From Litorimonas sp963972195 (GTDB lineage Bacteria > Pseudomonadota > Alphaproteobacteria > Caulobacterales > Maricaulaceae), in assembly GCA_963972195.1 (NCBI GenBank), contig CAXATH010000002.1:372001-436000 (forward strand): a stretch of 64,000 nucleotides of DNA, read 5' to 3'. How positions within the stretch are numbered: position 1 is the first letter of the stretch; the number at the start of each line of letters is the position of its first letter. The translations under genes were made by a program, and so were the position numbers. Shown here in pieces: positions 62,063 to 64,000 of this stretch. Below the pieces are notes generated by a model. It worked only from the letters and a program-made list of their open reading frames with translations. It did no database searches and was not told where the DNA came from.

Positions 62063-62848
62063 ATGAGTATTGCAGAAGAACTTGCCGTGAAAGACACGGC
62101 CCAGGACAAAAAAGCCGTCGTTTACCGCATGGTCACGGATGAGCATATCTGTCCCTTTGGCATAAAGACTGTAGACCTTCTCAAACGCAAAGGGTTTGAG
62201 GTTGAGGATAATTGGCTCACAAACCGTGCTGACACAGATGCTTTTAAGGAAAAGCATGATGTGAAGACAACGCCGCAAACTTTTATTGACGGTGAGCGCA
62301 TTGGCGGCTTTGATGATCTGCGCAAGCATTTTGGCTATGAGGTGAAAGACCCGGATAAAAAGACTTACACGCCCGTTCTGGTCGTTTTCTACATATCGGC
62401 TCTCCTCGCCATTGCCGCCAATTGGGCGACATCAGGCGACGTGCTGAACCTGAGGTCTTTGGAATGGTTTATCGCGTTCTCAATGGGTATGCTGGCCATG
62501 CTCAAATTGCGTGATTTGGAAACCTTTTCCAATATGTTTGTCGGCTATGATATTCTCGCGCGGCGCGTCGTGCGCTATTCCTATGTCTATCCCTTTGCGG
62601 AAGCGCTGGCCGCCATTCTCATGGTTGCGGGCGGTATATTTGGATTGACTGCCGCGCCTATTGCTTTGTTCATTGGGACGATTGGCGCGATCTCCGTTAT
62701 CAAAGCGGTCTATGTCGATAAGCGTGATTTGAAATGCGCCTGCGTAGGCGGCGGGGTCAATGTCCCGCTGGGCTTTGTATCGCTCAGCGAAAACCTCGCC
62801 ATGATGGGCATGGGCGTCTGGATGATTGTAAAAGCGGGTGTTCTTTAA
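62063..62848 (+). CDS. Glutaredoxin-like domain fused to a MauE-like four-helix membrane domain
   Basis: 261 residues. Residues 18-95 form a glutaredoxin-like domain with the active-site motif Cys30-Pro-Phe-Gly33 (second Cys missing) and the cis-Pro loop TTPQTFIDG (69-77). Four hydrophobic segments follow (about 105-122, 134-149, 176-197, 200-216) with the MauE/DoxX-like Cys225-Ala-Cys227 near the membrane, then a last helix (240-258). This links a cytosolic thiol donor to a membrane thiol pair. The substrate is unknown. It closes the rightward copper unit, 24 bp after the DUF305 gene. Confidence 0.8.
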   Translation: MSIAEELAVKDTAQDKKAVVYRMVTDEHICPFGIKTVDLLKRKGFEVEDNWLTNRADTDAFKEKHDVKTTPQTFIDGERIGGFDDLRKHFGYEVKDPDKKTYTPVLVVFYISALLAIAANWATSGDVLNLRSLEWFIAFSMGMLAMLKLRDLETFSNMFVGYDILARRVVRYSYVYPFAEALAAILMVAGGIFGLTAAPIALFIGTIGAISVIKAVYVDKRDLKCACVGGGVNVPLGFVSLSENLAMMGMGVWMIVKAGVL

Positions 62849-62891
62849 TCAGGGATACGACTTAAAACTCTTTGATTTATTTCGATAATAT

Positions 62892-62922
62892 AGGCTCGTC
62901 GATGGTTTCGGCGAGCCTTTTT
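62892..62922 (+). terminator. Intrinsic terminator after the copper island
   Basis: Arms AGGCTCG (62892-62898) and CGAGCCT (62912-62918) form a 7-bp stem with a 13-base loop, followed by five T (62918-62922). It ends the rightward copper unit 44 bp beyond the fusion gene stop. Confidence 0.75.
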
Positions 62923-62969
62923 GTTTGCGGTTTTCGTAAACCTCTTCTAATTTAAACAGGCACGTCTGC

Positions 62970-63150
62970 CAAATCAGCGTGTGGAGTTCACCAGCTCCCT
63001 GAGAAGCGAGACGGCCCTGATTGGGCACGTCCTGTATTTGCGTGTCTCCGGTTTCGGCCGGAGGGCGTAGGAATGTCCAAGGCTTGCCCAAACACTACGC
63101 ACGGGTAGGCTCGCTTCCCCGTTCTGGTGATCTCCGGCTTTTTCGGAGAT
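62970..63150 (+). ncRNA. Structured RNA, 6S-like or cis-regulatory candidate
   Basis: GGAG-T-TCACCAG (62983-62994) pairs with CTGGTGA-T-CTCC (63124-63135), a closing stem with one U-U mismatch. An internal bubble (CTCCCTGA on one side, CCCCGTT on the other) is followed by GAAGCGAG (63003-63010) pairing with CTCGCTTC (63110-63117). The apical part includes the hairpin CTCCGG-TTTCGG-CCGGAG. This closing-stem/bubble/apical layout resembles 6S RNA. The zapA or formyltetrahydrofolate-ligase neighbours common for 6S are absent. The 3' CTCC can instead pair with a ribosome site (63144-63150), so a regulatory leader is the alternative. Confidence 0.5.
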
Positions 63151-63155
63151 TTGAT

Positions 63156-63314
63156 ATGGTGGACCTAGATGATAACAGCCCGACTGAAATAGATTTAGAA
63201 ATGGCTCAATGTGCTAGTCTGTTGAAGCTGTTTAGCGTTATTGAAACTTATGATGATCGTGCCTCTGTCATTACGTTTTGCGAGAACATTGTGCGGGCGC
63301 AACGCGAAAGCTGA
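63156..63314 (+). CDS. Hypothetical 52-residue acidic protein
   Basis: I do not recognise this product. The N-terminus is acidic (MVDLDDNSPTEIDLEMAQ), then mostly helical with two Cys residues. GGAG at 63145-63148 lies 7 bp before ATG 63156. The same GGAG can be paired in a 7-bp hairpin with ATCTCCG (63130-63136). It follows the structured RNA and has no close partner downstream. Confidence 0.45.
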   Translation: MVDLDDNSPTEIDLEMAQCASLLKLFSVIETYDDRASVITFCENIVRAQRES

Positions 63315-63558
63315 ATGGTCGGCTATACCAAAGCTGCGATCAAATAGGCGCTGACAATGCGCTCCACCCGTCAGGTTGAATTAGATGAGGTGATGGGGCG
63401 AACTATCAATGCTCATACTGTCTAGGCGTTTGCGGTTTTGCTTTATGGGGTTTGGGGTTGAATGACTTGGGCGTCTCCCTTCGCTAACGCTTCGCGCCGG
63501 GCTGGCGTGAACCAAGCCCGCCTTGCGGTCTCGGCCGTTCGGCCTTCATCCCTGACGC

Positions 63559-63576
63559 ATCCCGCTGCCGCGGGAT
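63559..63576. repeat. Inverted repeat ATCCCGC-TGCC-GCGGGAT
   Basis: Perfect 7-bp arms around a 4-base centre in the GC-rich non-coding stretch. Confidence 0.8.
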
Positions 63577-63630
63577 CATTTCAGGCGTCCGCCAGTCAGC
63601 AGACAATTCCACATCCCGACAACGCTTACC

Positions 63631-63662
63631 CCCGTCATTTTCGCCAAGGCGAAAGTGACGGG
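63631..63662. repeat. Long inverted repeat resembling a REP-type palindrome
   Basis: CCCGTCA-T-TTTCGCC (63631-63645) pairs with GGCGAAA-G-TGACGGG (63648-63662) around a 2-base loop, one T-G wobble only. It resembles palindromic intergenic repeats of the CCCGTCATT...AATGACGGG type seen in proteobacteria. Confidence 0.8.
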
Positions 63663-63670
63663 CGCCGATC

Positions 63671-63715
63671 ACGGGCAGCTCATCCCGACTGTTCGCCGGG
63701 GCTGACTCTGCCCGT
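63671..63715. repeat. Inverted repeat with 8-bp arms
   Basis: ACGGGCAG (63671-63678) and CTGCCCGT (63708-63715) are perfect inverted arms separated by 29 bp, next to the previous palindrome. Role unknown. Confidence 0.7.
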
Positions 63716-64000
63716 GTTCTAAGCGGCGACGGGGCTGCGGGCCTGCGCAATCACTGACCTTCGGCCAGAGGTCGCTTGGCGCCTGATACGCTCGCGCTTC
63801 CCGGTCGCTGCGCTTTAGGGGTCGCTCGCTTCGGTCTTCACAGTGTGAAATAGAGGGTAAAAAGGAACATCTGAAAAGGGGCAATAAGTAATCGCTACCC
63901 GATTCTTTCCTTATGGGTCAACAGTAAGGTAATCTGCAAGCAATTAACTTCACCTTCGGGATTGCAGCGGATACTACATACGGCCTTGGAAAAGTTAGCC

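Larger units (their letters stand above)
63315..64000. other. GC-rich non-coding stretch with palindromes
   Basis: Between about 63.45 and 63.85 kb the GC content rises above the surroundings and no frame has a ribosome site and protein-like pattern. The predicted frames (for example 63462-63722) are low-complexity. The stretch contains several palindromes and repeated GCTCGC-like motifs typical of plasmid or island backbone sequence. From about 63.85 kb GC drops again; nothing is recognised up to the window end. Confidence 0.5.

Noticed and set aside
62849..63091. Minus-strand 80-residue frame over the terminator and RNA candidate
   Set aside because: It overlaps the terminator and stems of the structured RNA and lacks a plausible start.
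63462..63722. 86-residue plus-strand frame in the GC-rich stretch
   Set aside because: Its composition reflects high GC and palindromes; there is no ribosome site or conserved motif.
1..64000. CRISPR arrays, tRNA and rRNA genes
   Set aside because: No regularly spaced repeats of 24-40 bp with unique spacers and no tRNA or rRNA pattern were seen; the 24-bp repeats at 40147 and 61431 are directly adjacent copies without spacers.

Overview
The window comes from an alphaproteobacterial chromosome, most likely a marine Caulobacterales/Maricaulales-type bacterium. The evidence is the flagellar gene order (fliI, flgB-flgC-fliE-fliQ-flhA-fliR-flhB), the many TonB/RND-type envelope systems, the moderate GC content and CtrA-like sites. 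The lineage is inferred from gene content and was not tested by a search.

Layout: (1) 1-7.6 kb holds flagellar type III export and rod genes. (2) 7.6-21.8 kb is a phosphate and nucleoside scavenging region: two alkaline phosphatases, AMP nucleosidase, an Oar-like TonB receptor with a Pho-box candidate, uridine kinase, NupC transporter, ribokinase-like kinase, phosphoribosyltransferase, nucleoside hydrolase, thymidine kinase and an orphan 2-oxoglutarate oxygenase. Together these could strip phosphate from extracellular nucleotides, import the nucleosides and salvage base and ribose. (3) 21.9-25.8 kb is a tyrosine/homogentisate catabolic operon under a divergent MarR regulator; it contains a VOC protein but no cupin-type homogentisate dioxygenase. 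(4) 25.8-31.7 kb is a tripartite HAE1-type RND multidrug pump. (5) 32.3-39.8 kb is a fatty-acid beta-oxidation operon (acyl-CoA dehydrogenase, thiolase, FadJ-type protein, CoA hydrolase/transferase).

(6) 40-62.9 kb is a large copper-resistance island. A leftward operon carries a small Cys-rich leader protein, CusC-CusB-CusA-CusF-like, a PepSY protein and an acyltransferase. Rightward units carry csoR-copC-copD, a second small Cys/His protein with a CusF-like protein, copA (multicopper oxidase), copB and a DUF2231/His-repeat/SnoaL-like fusion. They continue with DUF5676, the CopA-type P-ATPase, an APC permease, an unlisted 54-residue Cys-rich miniprotein, DUF2933, a K+-channel-like protein, DUF305 and a glutaredoxin-MauE fusion. 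GC-rich operators of the form ATACCN-(4 or 5 bp)-GGGTAT recur at five promoters, once as three tandem 24-bp copies, suggesting one CsoR-type regulon. (7) 62.9-64 kb holds a terminator, a strongly structured RNA (6S-like or cis-regulatory), a 52-codon ORF and a GC-rich non-coding stretch with large palindromes.

The most novel-looking observation is at the head of the cus operon. The stop codon of the small Cys-rich leader ORF overlaps a 9-nt segment exactly complementary to the Shine-Dalgarno region of cusC. This predicts translation-coupled, possibly copper-responsive, control of the efflux pump.
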